DNA of 24,424 nucleotides, from NCBI GenBank assembly GCA_964529745.1, contig CAZGZR010000039.1, forward strand, positions 1 through 24,424, given 5' to 3'. Shown one piece after another: positions 7,449 to 15,137 of the stretch. The translations under genes and the position numbers were made by a program. The number at the start of each line of letters is the position of its first letter. The stretch's first letter is position 1. The DNA comes from RBG-16-57-9 sp964529745 (lineage in GTDB: Archaea; Thermoproteota; Bathyarchaeia; TCS64). The notes under the pieces are model-generated. The model had not been told where the DNA came from, did no database searches, and was given only the letters and a program-made list of their open reading frames with translations.

Positions 7449-7658
7449 ATGAAACAAGGATTCGGAGCCTCACAGCTCATAGACAGGGAGGGTGTGAAGG
7501 CTTTCTTAGAGCAGTTCTGTTTACACCTCCTGATCGAGGTCACGGCGGTGAGCCTCATCGATCGGGTCGTAGGGAACACGGCCCTTAGCATGGTCCTGGG
7601 TGTCAGTCTAGTTGAAGGCGCTAGGGTGGTCTGGCGTGGATGGAGGGGAGGCAGGTGA
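7449..7658 (+). CDS. Small membrane-associated protein upstream of the CPBP-ICMT gene
   Basis: A protein of about 69 residues: MKQGFGASQLIDREGVKAFL then a hydrophobic part with LHLLIEVTAVSLIDRVVG and ALSMVLGVSLVEGARVVWRG, and a basic tail. One or two membrane segments are plausible. The frame is open from 7401, but the TATA-like box at 7412-7419 puts transcription start near 7440, so the ATG at 7449 is preferred. Its stop codon overlaps the GTG of the following gene (GTGA), which indicates coupled translation. Function unknown; it may be a partner or anchor of the next protein. Confidence 0.6.
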   Translation: MKQGFGASQLIDREGVKAFLEQFCLHLLIEVTAVSLIDRVVGNTALSMVLGVSLVEGARVVWRGWRGGR

Positions 7659-8947
7659 GTGGGTTGTCTGGGGCTGTTGAGCCTGATCTGGCGGCGCGGT
7701 TGATGGGTCTGCCCTGGGTGAGGTGGAGGCCGGGCAGGGACACGTGGCTGGCTTTGGCTACTCTCATCTACTTCGTTCCGTCGTATTACCTGGGGGCGAA
7801 CACGGGTTCGCTGTTTGGGCTCGTCAACTTCGTTTTCGCGACCACCGTGGTGCTGGTGGTGCTGCCCGCCTACTACGTGTTGAGGGTGATGGGGAGGCCG
7901 CCGAGCGAGATAGGGTTCGCGACCAATAACCTGGTGCCTAGCCTCGGGCTCAGCGCGTTTCTGGTGTTGAGGTACATGCCTGTACTCAGGGCTTCGTTGG
8001 CATCCATCCCGGGGTCCAGCGTGGCTCCGCACCTGCTCTACTGCGGCCTGTGTCTCTGGGAACCTTTCTTCATCCATTGCTGGGTGCAGCTCAGGTTCGA
8101 GGATGCCTTCGGGATTGTCCCTGGGGTGTTGGCGGCGGGGGTCTGCACCGCCGTTTACCACGTGGGCACCTTCCCCTTGGGAATGGTGCTGAGGCTGGGG
8201 GGCTACGGCCTCCTCTACGGGGTGCTGTTCAGGCTCACCAGGAACGTGTTCACGCTGTGGCCTTTGGCGTGGGCCGGGACGTCGGCTATGGGCACCATAG
8301 CCGGGGGCTTCGTCTTCGGCTGGGGCCACGCGGCGCTGTACGGTGGGGTGCTGCTCGTTCAGCTGCTGTCCATCTGGTTTTTTAGCGGCTCTGGGAGGCA
8401 GGGCGTGGGCAACGCATATGAGGGGGATGCGGTTAAGGTCAAGACGGGAGGCGCGATGGAGCTCGGTGACTGGGCGAGGGCGTGCGTCTACGTGCCTCTG
8501 ATGTTTTACCAGTTCTATCTGTCTTGGCGGTATTACAACGGGTTGGGGCTGGACTGGGCAGCCAACCTGGGGTGGCTGGTGCTGGCGGTGTCGGCGGTCT
8601 TCGGGTGGCTCCCCATAATCGAGTTCAGGAGGCGGGGCGGAGTGGCGGAGGGCGAGAGCTACGTGCAAACGACTCGGCTGGTGACCTCGGGCGTGTATGG
8701 TGTGGTGAGGCACCCCCAGTTCCTGGCGGGGATATTGATCACGGTGAGCATGATGTTGTTGTCTCAGAGCTTGTACAGCGTGGTGGCTGGTCTGGTGGCG
8801 GCCGTGGTGTACGCGTCTGAGGTGCCGCCCGCGGATAGGAGGCTTGTGGAGAAGTTCGGTGAGCCGTATCGGCGGTACATGGAGGAGGTGCCTGCGCTGA
8901 ACTTCGTCTCGGGATTGCTTCGTCTGGCCAGGGCTGGCTCTGGGTGA
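7655..8947 (+). CDS. Fusion: CPBP/Rce1-like membrane domain + ICMT-like methyltransferase
   Basis: A 430-residue multi-pass membrane protein with two parts. The N-terminal part (about 30-245) looks like a CPBP/ABI-family (CAAX protease, Rce1-like) domain: a WEPFFIHCWVQLR segment near 135-147 stands where the EExxxR motif is expected, AVYHVG near 166-171 fits the F/Y-x-x-H motif, and GYGLLYGVLFRLTRNVFTLWPL near 184-204 fits the 'G.llg.ly.rt.nl' helix. The second motif-1 acid is replaced by Pro and the last motif is AWAGTS, so proteolytic activity is doubtful. The C-terminal part (about 270-425) is ICMT-like with VTSGVYGVVRHPQFLAG and VEKFGEPYRRYMEEVP. Start is GTG at 7655, overlapping the upstream stop and preceded by GGAGGGGAGG; an ATG at 7640 is possible. 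Confidence 0.7.
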   Translation: MSGLSGAVEPDLAARLMGLPWVRWRPGRDTWLALATLIYFVPSYYLGANTGSLFGLVNFVFATTVVLVVLPAYYVLRVMGRPPSEIGFATNNLVPSLGLSAFLVLRYMPVLRASLASIPGSSVAPHLLYCGLCLWEPFFIHCWVQLRFEDAFGIVPGVLAAGVCTAVYHVGTFPLGMVLRLGGYGLLYGVLFRLTRNVFTLWPLAWAGTSAMGTIAGGFVFGWGHAALYGGVLLVQLLSIWFFSGSGRQGVGNAYEGDAVKVKTGGAMELGDWARACVYVPLMFYQFYLSWRYYNGLGLDWAANLGWLVLAVSAVFGWLPIIEFRRRGGVAEGESYVQTTRLVTSGVYGVVRHPQFLAGILITVSMMLLSQSLYSVVAGLVAAVVYASEVPPADRRLVEKFGEPYRRYMEEVPALNFVSGLLRLARAGSG

Positions 8948-8978
8948 TCCCGGGGGTCTACACTCTGATGTGGTGGGT

Positions 8979-9170
8979 TCAAGAGGCTCCGAACCATGCC
9001 CTGTACCTGGCGTTGGTGCATGGCAGGTACTCCTCTAGGTAGGGGTCTCTTATGGGGGTGGCTGGGGCGGGGTTGATATGGTTCTACGAGTCTGTCTGGG
9101 CTAGAATTGGTATGGCCAGGGACAGGAGCAGCATGGTGGCGACCAGCGTGGCTACTACTCTGGTTTTCAC
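8979..9170 (-). pseudogene. Small secreted ORF interrupted by an in-frame TAG
   Basis: Starting at GTG 9170 (AAAGGATC just ahead) the frame encodes a classical signal peptide: MKTRVV, a hydrophobic core ATLVATMLLLSLAIPILA, then AQTDS. A TAG follows at 9084-9086. The same frame continues for 34 sense codons (NHINPAPATPIRDPYLEEYL, then PCTNARYRAWFGAS) to a TGA at 8979-8981. Either one nonsense mutation broke a small exported protein of about 62 residues, or the amber codon is read through, or only a 28-residue peptide is made. No family is recognised for the mature part. Confidence 0.4.
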
Positions 9171-9791
9171 GTCTGATCCTTTGATTTTGTTGTAATAAAA
9201 GTTGCTGGGGTGTTCCGGTTGTTATTCGGATTCGACTCAATGTCTCTAAATCAACGGGATGTTAAAAGCAGAGAGTCTTACTCATTTCAAGTCAATTGAT
9301 GGTACACGTGTTGTAATAGGTGATATATTATTTTTTCACGGGATTCTATATCATTAAAATAGTTAAAATATTTAATTTTATATATTAATAACTTTATTAT
9401 TTTAAATGATATTAAAATATTTAAATTTTTATAATAGTTGTGTCGATTTCTTATGAATGGGGAATTGGGCTCAATGGATGATAGACCTTCCATATTTTCA
9501 ATTCCTCATTCACCGTCTTTGATTGTATAATCAGGAAGTATGTGGAATAAGAAGCGGGTCTGTACATAGATACAGCCGCCCTCGTTGATTAATTGACCAC
9601 TAAAATAAGCGTCAATGGATGTGACTCAGCTGGATACTATTTGAAATTTAGATTCTTCACATCCCTCAACTATCGTTTAATAAATTAAAACTATACAACT
9701 AACTGTTTTTATGTTATATTTGACATAAATAGTCATTAAATAAAATTATTTTAATAAAAAATTTTTAACAAGGCGTGGCGGTTCCTTAACC
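9171..9791. other. Very AT-rich intergenic region without a convincing gene
   Basis: About 620 bases. From about 9330 to 9430 and from 9670 to 9770 it is almost pure A/T with repeated TTAAAATATTTAA-like runs (for example around 9361-9376 and 9410-9424). A 68-codon minus-strand frame at 9287-9493 is low in complexity (Ile/Lys/Asn/Tyr-rich) and is taken as chance. The right end holds the AroM promoter: AATTTTTAAC near 9760-9770, about 25 bases before the AroM ATG. Confidence 0.55.
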
Positions 9792-10460
9792 ATGAAAGTT
9801 GGGATAGTAACCATAGGGCAGTCGCCCAGGCCGGACGTCGTCAGAGAGATAAAACGGGTTCTCGGTAGCGGCTATGAGATCATAGAGGCAGGGGCCCTCG
9901 ACAGCTTCACGCTGGAGGAGGTAAAGAAAATGAAGCCTAAGCCAGGCCAAGGGCTGCTCGTCACCCGTATGAGGGACGGCACGGAGGTGAAGATAACCCA
10001 CGACTCCGTACTCCCGTATATGAGAGAAGCTGTCACCAAGTTAAACGAGAAGCAAGTCAAGATCATTCTGTTGTTATGCACTGGCAGGTTCCCCGAGTTC
10101 GAGTCCGACGTCCTCGTCGTGACCCCGTCAAAGATCGTCACGGGCGTTACGAACGCCGCCATCCGGAAGGGTAGGTTCGGGATGATACTTCCATCCATCC
10201 AGCAGGTGGGCGGGGCCCCCCGCACAGAGGAAAAGGACGGCCTTGTGACCTACTATGACTCGGCGTCGCCATACGGTCCCATAGAGGAAGTTGAGGCCCT
10301 TGGAGACAGGCTGGCTAAACAGAAGGTGGATCTCACTCTGCTGAACTGCATGGGCTTTGATCACAACCATAAGGAAATCATTATGGAGAAAACCGGGAAA
10401 CCAGTTATCCAGTCAAGCTCCCTCGTCGCTCGGGTAATGAAAGAGTTACTCGAGTCCTAG
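9792..10460 (+). CDS. AroM-like protein
   Basis: A 222-residue protein matching the AroM family (PF07302), which has the Asp/Glu-racemase type fold. The N-terminus MKVGIVTIGQSPRPDVVREI is highly characteristic, followed by IIEAGALDSFTLEEV, GQGLLVTRMRDGTEVKITHDSVLPYM and the strand IILLLCTGRFPEFES (Cys about 97). The C-terminal half has VDLTLLNCMGFDHNHK (about 179-194) with a second Cys, placed as in racemases of this superfamily. The biochemical role of AroM is not established. It heads toward a DUF917 gene (convergent, 29 bases apart), like the racemase/DUF917 pair at 11891-13915, which suggests a role with DUF917 in the same catabolic route. Leader probably almost absent. Confidence 0.85.
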   Translation: MKVGIVTIGQSPRPDVVREIKRVLGSGYEIIEAGALDSFTLEEVKKMKPKPGQGLLVTRMRDGTEVKITHDSVLPYMREAVTKLNEKQVKIILLLCTGRFPEFESDVLVVTPSKIVTGVTNAAIRKGRFGMILPSIQQVGGAPRTEEKDGLVTYYDSASPYGPIEEVEALGDRLAKQKVDLTLLNCMGFDHNHKEIIMEKTGKPVIQSSSLVARVMKELLES

Positions 10461-10475
10461 TTTTTTAAAAAGAAA
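10461..10475 (+). terminator. T-run terminator after AroM
   Basis: A TTTTTTAAAA run directly after the AroM stop codon fits an archaeal T-rich terminator; on the other strand the run of T's (RC of the A-run at 10467-10477) could help end the convergent DUF917 transcript. Confidence 0.35.
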
Positions 10476-10489
10476 ATTGTAGAAAGACG

Positions 10490-11677
10490 CTACTTGACGA
10501 CTTCCTCAATGGGTCTATACGGTATGTCGAAGCCGAAGTGCTTCGGGTTATATATCTTCAGCCCCCTCTCCGTCCTCCAGGGTGACGCCGACTTCATCCC
10601 CCAAACGGCGACACTTCTTCCCTGAGACCAGCTCGGCGCCCTGAAGTTCGAGAGGCCCTCACCGGTCTCGCGGTCCACAACTGTGAAAGGGTCCGGGCAG
10701 GTCACGTGGGGCTCGTCGTCTATCCAGCTTACCTGGTTCTCGTTCTTGAACCAGATCTTCATAGTGTGGCCGAGGTAGTCGCCTGTGCCCTTTGTCCAGG
10801 AGTTGCCCCACGTGAAGGAGCCTCTCCCCTCGTTGGTGTAGGCCGCGACCTCCCCCTCAAAGAGCAGGTAGCCTCCGGCGGCCTTCGTGATCGCCTCGAT
10901 GGCGTCCTTTCCCTTGTCTCTGGCGTCGCGGATGGCCTTGCCGACCTTCATGGAGAGGGACAACGTGCCCGGGACGGTGCCTTTCTTGATCCAGTCCTCG
11001 GTGAAGGAGAGCATCCCCATGCAGCCGCCTCCCGAGGTGATCGCCACGTGCCGGATCAAGTCCTCGGCCCGCTGCCAGCTCAGGAACTTCTCGAACACCA
11101 TCAGGTCTCCCCAGCTCGTGCAGACCACCGCCGGCGCAATCGGCGCGTTATTAACGTTCAGGGTGGCGAGAGACACCTCCGGGACTGCCCTGTAGCCGGC
11201 GTTGTCGGCGTCGACGACTGAGATACCCAGAGCCCCGGCCCTTATGAACTCGCGGTAGTTGTTAGGCCCAACCTCGAATGGCATGTACCCGTACGGTTCG
11301 GCCCCCACGAGTTCGACCATCCTCTCATAGGGCTTGTTCATCCAGTCGTCGCCCGGGATCTCCGCCCACGAGGGCAAGGGGAAAACCCTGTCCATTTCCT
11401 TGATCCAGTCCTGGACGCTGGTGTATCGGCGCATGTACTTCTCGACCATCTCCCTCTGGAGGCCCCCGCCGACCCCCGCGCTGACGAAGATGTACTCGTC
11501 TTTGGGGATCGACTTGGGCTCGACGAGCTTGAACTCTGCACCCTGCTCTATGCTTGCATCGACTATCTTGCTGAAGTTCTCGTAGCTTGGAGCAGCCCCT
11601 CCGCCTCCTGTGGCTAGAGCCGCTCCCCCCAGCACCATGTTCCAGAGATCCTCCTTACTTAGAACCTTAGTTGCCAT
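10490..11677 (-). CDS. DUF917 / S-methyl-thiohydantoin desulfurase-like protein, paralog 1
   Basis: A protein of 395 residues of the DUF917 family (PF06032). The N-terminal signature LSKEDLWNMVLGGAALATGGGGAAPSYENF carries the Gly-rich ATGGGG loop; then come FVSAGVGGG, LPSWAEIPGDDWMNKP and VDADNAGYRAVPE. The C-terminal half has FTWGNSWTKGTGDYLGHTMKIWFKNENQVSW, CPDPFTVVDRETGEGLSNF and YNPKHFGFDIPYRPIEE, all of which recur in the paralogs. The family is found with hydantoin-degradation genes; the exact reaction here is not known. The frame extends to 11755, but the family start is MATKVLSKEDL; ATG 11689 is an alternative if the mRNA is leaderless (TATA-like ATATATTTTAAAA near 11711-11724). Confidence 0.88.
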   Translation of the reverse strand: MATKVLSKEDLWNMVLGGAALATGGGGAAPSYENFSKIVDASIEQGAEFKLVEPKSIPKDEYIFVSAGVGGGLQREMVEKYMRRYTSVQDWIKEMDRVFPLPSWAEIPGDDWMNKPYERMVELVGAEPYGYMPFEVGPNNYREFIRAGALGISVVDADNAGYRAVPEVSLATLNVNNAPIAPAVVCTSWGDLMVFEKFLSWQRAEDLIRHVAITSGGGCMGMLSFTEDWIKKGTVPGTLSLSMKVGKAIRDARDKGKDAIEAITKAAGGYLLFEGEVAAYTNEGRGSFTWGNSWTKGTGDYLGHTMKIWFKNENQVSWIDDEPHVTCPDPFTVVDRETGEGLSNFRAPSWSQGRSVAVWGMKSASPWRTERGLKIYNPKHFGFDIPYRPIEEVVK

Positions 11678-11890
11678 GAAGCATCCCATTGTTAACCGGT
11701 GCAAGGGTTTTAAAATATATGTGGTAAAAATAATGAAAAAATAGCTTACAATCATCTCATGATGCGCTCTGACCCATCGTTGCGTAAAATAATAGCTTCC
11801 TCAAATTGTATTTAAAAATAATAAAAAAAATTTAATTATAATTTCTTCTGAATAATAACCCTCTTTAGGATCCTCGCCCATGAAACCCCC

Positions 11891-12535
11891 ATGAGGATCT
11901 GTTTAATCGTACCGATAATAACCAAGAGCTTCATAGACGAAGAGCACGCTTCGGAAAGGTTCAGGAACTACATAAGACCCGACACAGAGGTCGACATAGT
12001 ATACCTGGACTACGGCCCGGCCTCCATCGAGTCAAGGTATGACGACGTGCTGGCCGCTCCCTTCGTAGTGAAGAAAGCTGAGTGGGCTGAGGCGAACGGC
12101 TACGACGCCGTCGTGGTCAGCTGCATGAACGACCCGGGCGTAGAGGCCTCCAAGGAGGCGGTGAGCATACCCGTCGTGGGCGCCAGGGAGGCGGCTTGGA
12201 ACGTATCCAACGTTTTGGGCAAGGAGAAGGGGTGGGTGCGAGCGGTAGGGATCACGGTGATCGAGCTCTCCCAGGACCCTGAGAAGACCTACAAGGCCCT
12301 CCTTAAAGACGGGAGAAGGGCCATCCAAGAGGGAGCCGACGTCCTGATCCTGAGATGCACCGGCATGACGGGGACGGCGAAGAGTCTCCAGGAGGAGCTT
12401 GGCGTACCCGTCCTCGAGGGCGAGGGGCTCGCTCTGGCGCTGACCCAGATGCTCGTTGACGTAGGGATGGCTCACAGCAAGCTGGCCTACCGTTTCCCTC
12501 CAAAGAAGAAGAGGGTTCTACCAGGCTATCAATGA
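11891..12535 (+). CDS. Hydantoin / Asp-Glu racemase family protein
   Basis: A 214-residue protein of the Asp/Glu/hydantoin racemase superfamily, cofactor-free enzymes that use two cysteines to invert a carbon centre. MRICLIVPIITKSF opens the first domain, and the first catalytic-type Cys lies in DAVVVSCMNDPGVEASKEAV (about residue 78). The second lies in ADVLILRCTGMTG (about 155), and the family's PVVGAREAAW and PVLEGEGLALALTQMLV elements are present. Both Cys are retained, so activity is plausible. It points toward DUF917 paralog 2 (convergent). A TATA-like TTTAATTATAAT at about 11829-11840 lies in the shared upstream region with DUF917 paralog 1, which is divergent. Confidence 0.88.
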   Translation: MRICLIVPIITKSFIDEEHASERFRNYIRPDTEVDIVYLDYGPASIESRYDDVLAAPFVVKKAEWAEANGYDAVVVSCMNDPGVEASKEAVSIPVVGAREAAWNVSNVLGKEKGWVRAVGITVIELSQDPEKTYKALLKDGRRAIQEGADVLILRCTGMTGTAKSLQEELGVPVLEGEGLALALTQMLVDVGMAHSKLAYRFPPKKKRVLPGYQ

Positions 12536-12571
12536 GGGTTTAAAAAACCGTCAACCCATCTTTCCTACTTA

Positions 12572-12702
12572 TTTTAATCGAAGGTATGGAGTTCCAGCAG
12601 CGGAAGGCTATAGGCTGCAGTTAATCTCTAGAGGTCTCACGTAGGCTAACCTGCCATGGCTCGGGCTGATGCCGCCATAGGCTCGGCTATCTTCGATTAA
12701 AA
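12572..12702. repeat. 12-bp perfect inverted repeat enclosing a 131-base segment
   Basis: TTTTAATCGAAG at 12572-12583 is matched exactly in reverse complement by CTTCGATTAAAA at 12691-12702, between the convergent racemase and DUF917 genes. No gene lies inside. The right arm ends in an A-run on the plus strand (T-run on the minus). It could be a bidirectional terminator, a structured RNA or a very small mobile repeat; only the repeat itself is certain. A separate weak GGTTTAAAAAACC sits at 12537-12549. Confidence 0.5.
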
Positions 12703-12715
12703 AAAGGTAGAGGGG

Positions 12716-13915
12716 CTACTCAACCAGCTCCTCGATCGGGACGTACTCCAGGTCGAAGCCGAAGTGCTTCGGGTTGTAGATCTGGATGCCTCTCTCCGTT
12801 CTCCAGCAGTCCACCGCCTTGACGCCTACCACCGAGACCTTCCTACCCGGCGTCCACATGTTCTCCCTGAAGTTGGAGAGGCCTTCACCGGTCTCGCTGT
12901 CGATGACCGTGAAAGGGTCTGGGCACCTGACGTAGGGCGTGCCGTCGAGCCAGGACACCTGGTTCTCGTTCTTGAACCAGAACCGGAACAGCTTCCCCTC
13001 GTAGCCGCCTGTGCCTTTGATCCAGCCGTTCCCCCATACGAAAGCGAAGTCGCCTTCGCTGGTTTTCGCTAGTATCTCTCCCTCGAATATCTTGTAGCCG
13101 TCTGCGGCCTCCACGATCTTCTCCACGGGGTCGTCGCCAGACTCCCTAGCCTTGTGGATGGCCTCGCCGACGCCTATGGTCTTGGAGTAGCTGCCTAGGA
13201 CGCCAGCGTCTTTCACGTCCTTCCCGGTGACGGAGAGCATCGTCGAGTTAAAGCCCTGGGAGACGAGGGCGATGCTTCTGGTGACGTCTTCAAGCCTCTG
13301 CCAGCTGAGGGCCTCCTCGTATACGAGCCTGTCGCCCCATACCGTCGAGATGACCATGGGCGTTATCTTCACGCCGTAGACGTTGAAGCTCGTGAAGCTG
13401 AGCTCGGGCACGGCTCTCTGCCCAGCCATGTCCGCGTCGATCACAGGAATCCCCTCCTCTGCGGCGTTGATGGCCTGGCGGAAGATCCCTGGCCCGATCT
13501 CTCCCGCGAGGTACGCGACGTACTTGTCCTCGCCTTTGAGCTGCCTCAGCCTCTCGGCTCCCGCTTCGCGCCAGTCCGGCCTCGGCCTGGCGTCCTCCCC
13601 CAGCAGGGGAAAGAGCCTATGCATCTCCCTGAAGGCGATGTCGATGTCTGGCCCTCTTCTTACGGGTGGGCCGTACATCTCTCTGTACTTTCTGGGTATC
13701 CCGCCGCCGATGCCGATGGGCACCAGGACGGGGCCGTCGTCGGCGACGTCCTTGGCGTCCACGAGGACGGGCTTGTGCCCGGCTTCGTAGACCGGGTCAA
13801 CCATCTCGCTGAAGGATTCGTAGCTCAGCGCCGCTCCTCCCCCACCTGTGGCCAGAGCCGCGCCGCCTAAAACAGAGCACCAGAGATCCTCCTTGGTCAA
13901 GTTTTTCTTTACCAT
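12716..13915 (-). CDS. DUF917 / S-methyl-thiohydantoin desulfurase-like protein, paralog 2
   Basis: A 399-residue DUF917 protein. It keeps LTKEDLWCSVLGGAALATGGGGAALSYESF at the N-terminus, VLVPIGIGGGIPRKYREMYG, IDADMAGQRAVPELSF, and the C-terminal VWGNGWIKGTGGYEGKLFRFWFKNENQVSW, CPDPFTVIDSETGEGLSNF and YNPKHFGFDLEYVPIEE. By eye it is closest to paralog 1, so the two probably come from a relatively recent duplication along with their convergent racemase-fold partners. The ATG has GAGGT ahead and a minus-strand TATA-like GTTAAATTAC near 13945-13955; a palindrome TCCATATGGA (13934-13943) lies between them. Confidence 0.88.
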   Translation of the reverse strand: MVKKNLTKEDLWCSVLGGAALATGGGGAALSYESFSEMVDPVYEAGHKPVLVDAKDVADDGPVLVPIGIGGGIPRKYREMYGPPVRRGPDIDIAFREMHRLFPLLGEDARPRPDWREAGAERLRQLKGEDKYVAYLAGEIGPGIFRQAINAAEEGIPVIDADMAGQRAVPELSFTSFNVYGVKITPMVISTVWGDRLVYEEALSWQRLEDVTRSIALVSQGFNSTMLSVTGKDVKDAGVLGSYSKTIGVGEAIHKARESGDDPVEKIVEAADGYKIFEGEILAKTSEGDFAFVWGNGWIKGTGGYEGKLFRFWFKNENQVSWLDGTPYVRCPDPFTVIDSETGEGLSNFRENMWTPGRKVSVVGVKAVDCWRTERGIQIYNPKHFGFDLEYVPIEELVE

Positions 13916-14001
13916 TTCGATACCTCATTACAGTCCATATGGAGTAATTTAACCTTCATGATGGCAGCAATGACTATTTTAAGTTATGATATGAAGAAAA
14001 T

Positions 14002-15072
14002 TTAACGTGAAGATGCCTCATGAGCGGCTAGAAGCTTCATCAGCGACCTCATCTTCACTGGGAGCAGGTCCCTTATCGGAAGCTCGTATGGGCACCTCTC
14101 CTCACACTGGCCGCACTTGACACATGAACTGACCTTCGGCTCGACCTCAAGGATCTGTTTCATCAACCTGGGCGTCCAACCAGTCAGCTTGAGGAACTGG
14201 TCCTCTATCCTCAGCACCGTCGAGATGGGTATGCCTTGGGGGCAGGGCCGGCAATAGTCGCATGCCCGACAGAACTGGCTCCCCAGCTCATCTCTGTCCT
14301 TCTCTATGAGCCCGAGGTCTGTCTCTGAGAGGGTGTATTCGCCGGAACCCACGGCAAGGTTCTCCTCGATCTCCCTGACGCTCATCATGCCAGGGATTAC
14401 GACGTCCACCCCCTCGTTTCTCAAGACGTACTTCAATGCGGTCTTCACGTTGGTGATGGCGCCTCCCCCGAAGGGCTTCATGACGATGATCCCCACGTCA
14501 AGCTCGCCGCAGAGAGGGATCAACCCGTCTGCAGGCCTGTGCGTCAGGTAGTTGTAGGGGATCATGACTGTCTCGAAGACGCCCTCCCGGAGGACGTCCA
14601 TCATGAGTTCCGGGTTGTGGCTCGTGATGCCAAGGTGGTTTATCTTCCCGGCTTCCCTCGCCTCGATGAGGCCCTCGAGCGCGCCGCCCGGTCCCCTCAC
14701 CTTCTCCCACTCGTGCTCCTTGGAGATCATGTGGAGCTGGTAGAGGTCGATCCAGCTCGTCCGCAGCTCATCAAGGCTGGTCTCCAGGTCCTTCAGCAGT
14801 CCCTCCTTGTCGCGGTGCACCGTCTTGGTCGCGATAAACACCTCGTCCCTCACGTCCCTCAGGGCCTTCCCTATCCTCTCCTCGCTGGTGGTATAGGCCC
14901 TGGCTGTGTCGAAGAAGTTGATGCCGAGCTCGTGGCTCCTCTTGACGACCTCGACGGCTTCCTCCTCCGGCAGCCTCTGTATGGGGATACCTCCGAAGCC
15001 GATCCTCGTGGCTTTGAGCCCCGTCTTCCCTAGGACCCTTTTCTGGATGGTCATTTCCCTATTCGTTGTCAT
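14002..15072 (-). CDS. Aldo/keto reductase with C-terminal ferredoxin-type Fe-S domain
   Basis: A 356-residue oxidoreductase. Residues about 10-270 form an aldo/keto reductase barrel: VLGKTGLKATRIGFGGIPIQ, the catalytic Asp and Tyr in NFFDTARAYTTSEERIGKAL, Lys in VFIATKTVH and His in DLYQLHMIS. The C-terminal part holds two cysteine groups, FCRACDYCRPCPQGIPI (C-x2-C-x2-C-x2-CP) and SCVKCGQCEERCPYELPI (C-x2-C-x2-C-x3-CP), expected to bind two [4Fe-4S] clusters. This layout is common in anaerobic bacteria and archaea; such proteins can link NAD(P)H chemistry to ferredoxin-like electron carriers. It lies 65 bases after DUF917 paralog 3 on the same strand and is probably co-transcribed. ATG 15054 is an alternative start. 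Confidence 0.92.
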   Translation of the reverse strand: MTTNREMTIQKRVLGKTGLKATRIGFGGIPIQRLPEEEAVEVVKRSHELGINFFDTARAYTTSEERIGKALRDVRDEVFIATKTVHRDKEGLLKDLETSLDELRTSWIDLYQLHMISKEHEWEKVRGPGGALEGLIEAREAGKINHLGITSHNPELMMDVLREGVFETVMIPYNYLTHRPADGLIPLCGELDVGIIVMKPFGGGAITNVKTALKYVLRNEGVDVVIPGMMSVREIEENLAVGSGEYTLSETDLGLIEKDRDELGSQFCRACDYCRPCPQGIPISTVLRIEDQFLKLTGWTPRLMKQILEVEPKVSSCVKCGQCEERCPYELPIRDLLPVKMRSLMKLLAAHEASSR

Positions 15073-15137
15073 TTTCTCATAAAACCTTGAGCTCTGTCCT
15101 CGATTCGATTAGCTGTGGTAGATGGAGGAACGGGAGG

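Noticed and set aside
7430..8713. 427-codon minus-strand open frame
   Set aside because: It is the antisense shadow of the CPBP-ICMT gene: Pro/His/Arg/Gln-rich, no family pattern, while the plus strand encodes hydrophobic helices with known motifs and good ribosome sites.
9330..9430. Repeated TTAAAATATTTAA words as a CRISPR or origin repeat array
   Set aside because: Copies are few, irregularly spaced and indistinguishable from general A/T low complexity; no spacer structure and no replication gene nearby.
9287..9493. 68-codon minus-strand open frame in AT-rich DNA
   Set aside because: Low-complexity Ile/Lys/Asn/Tyr composition as expected from random A/T sequence; no ribosome site or family pattern.
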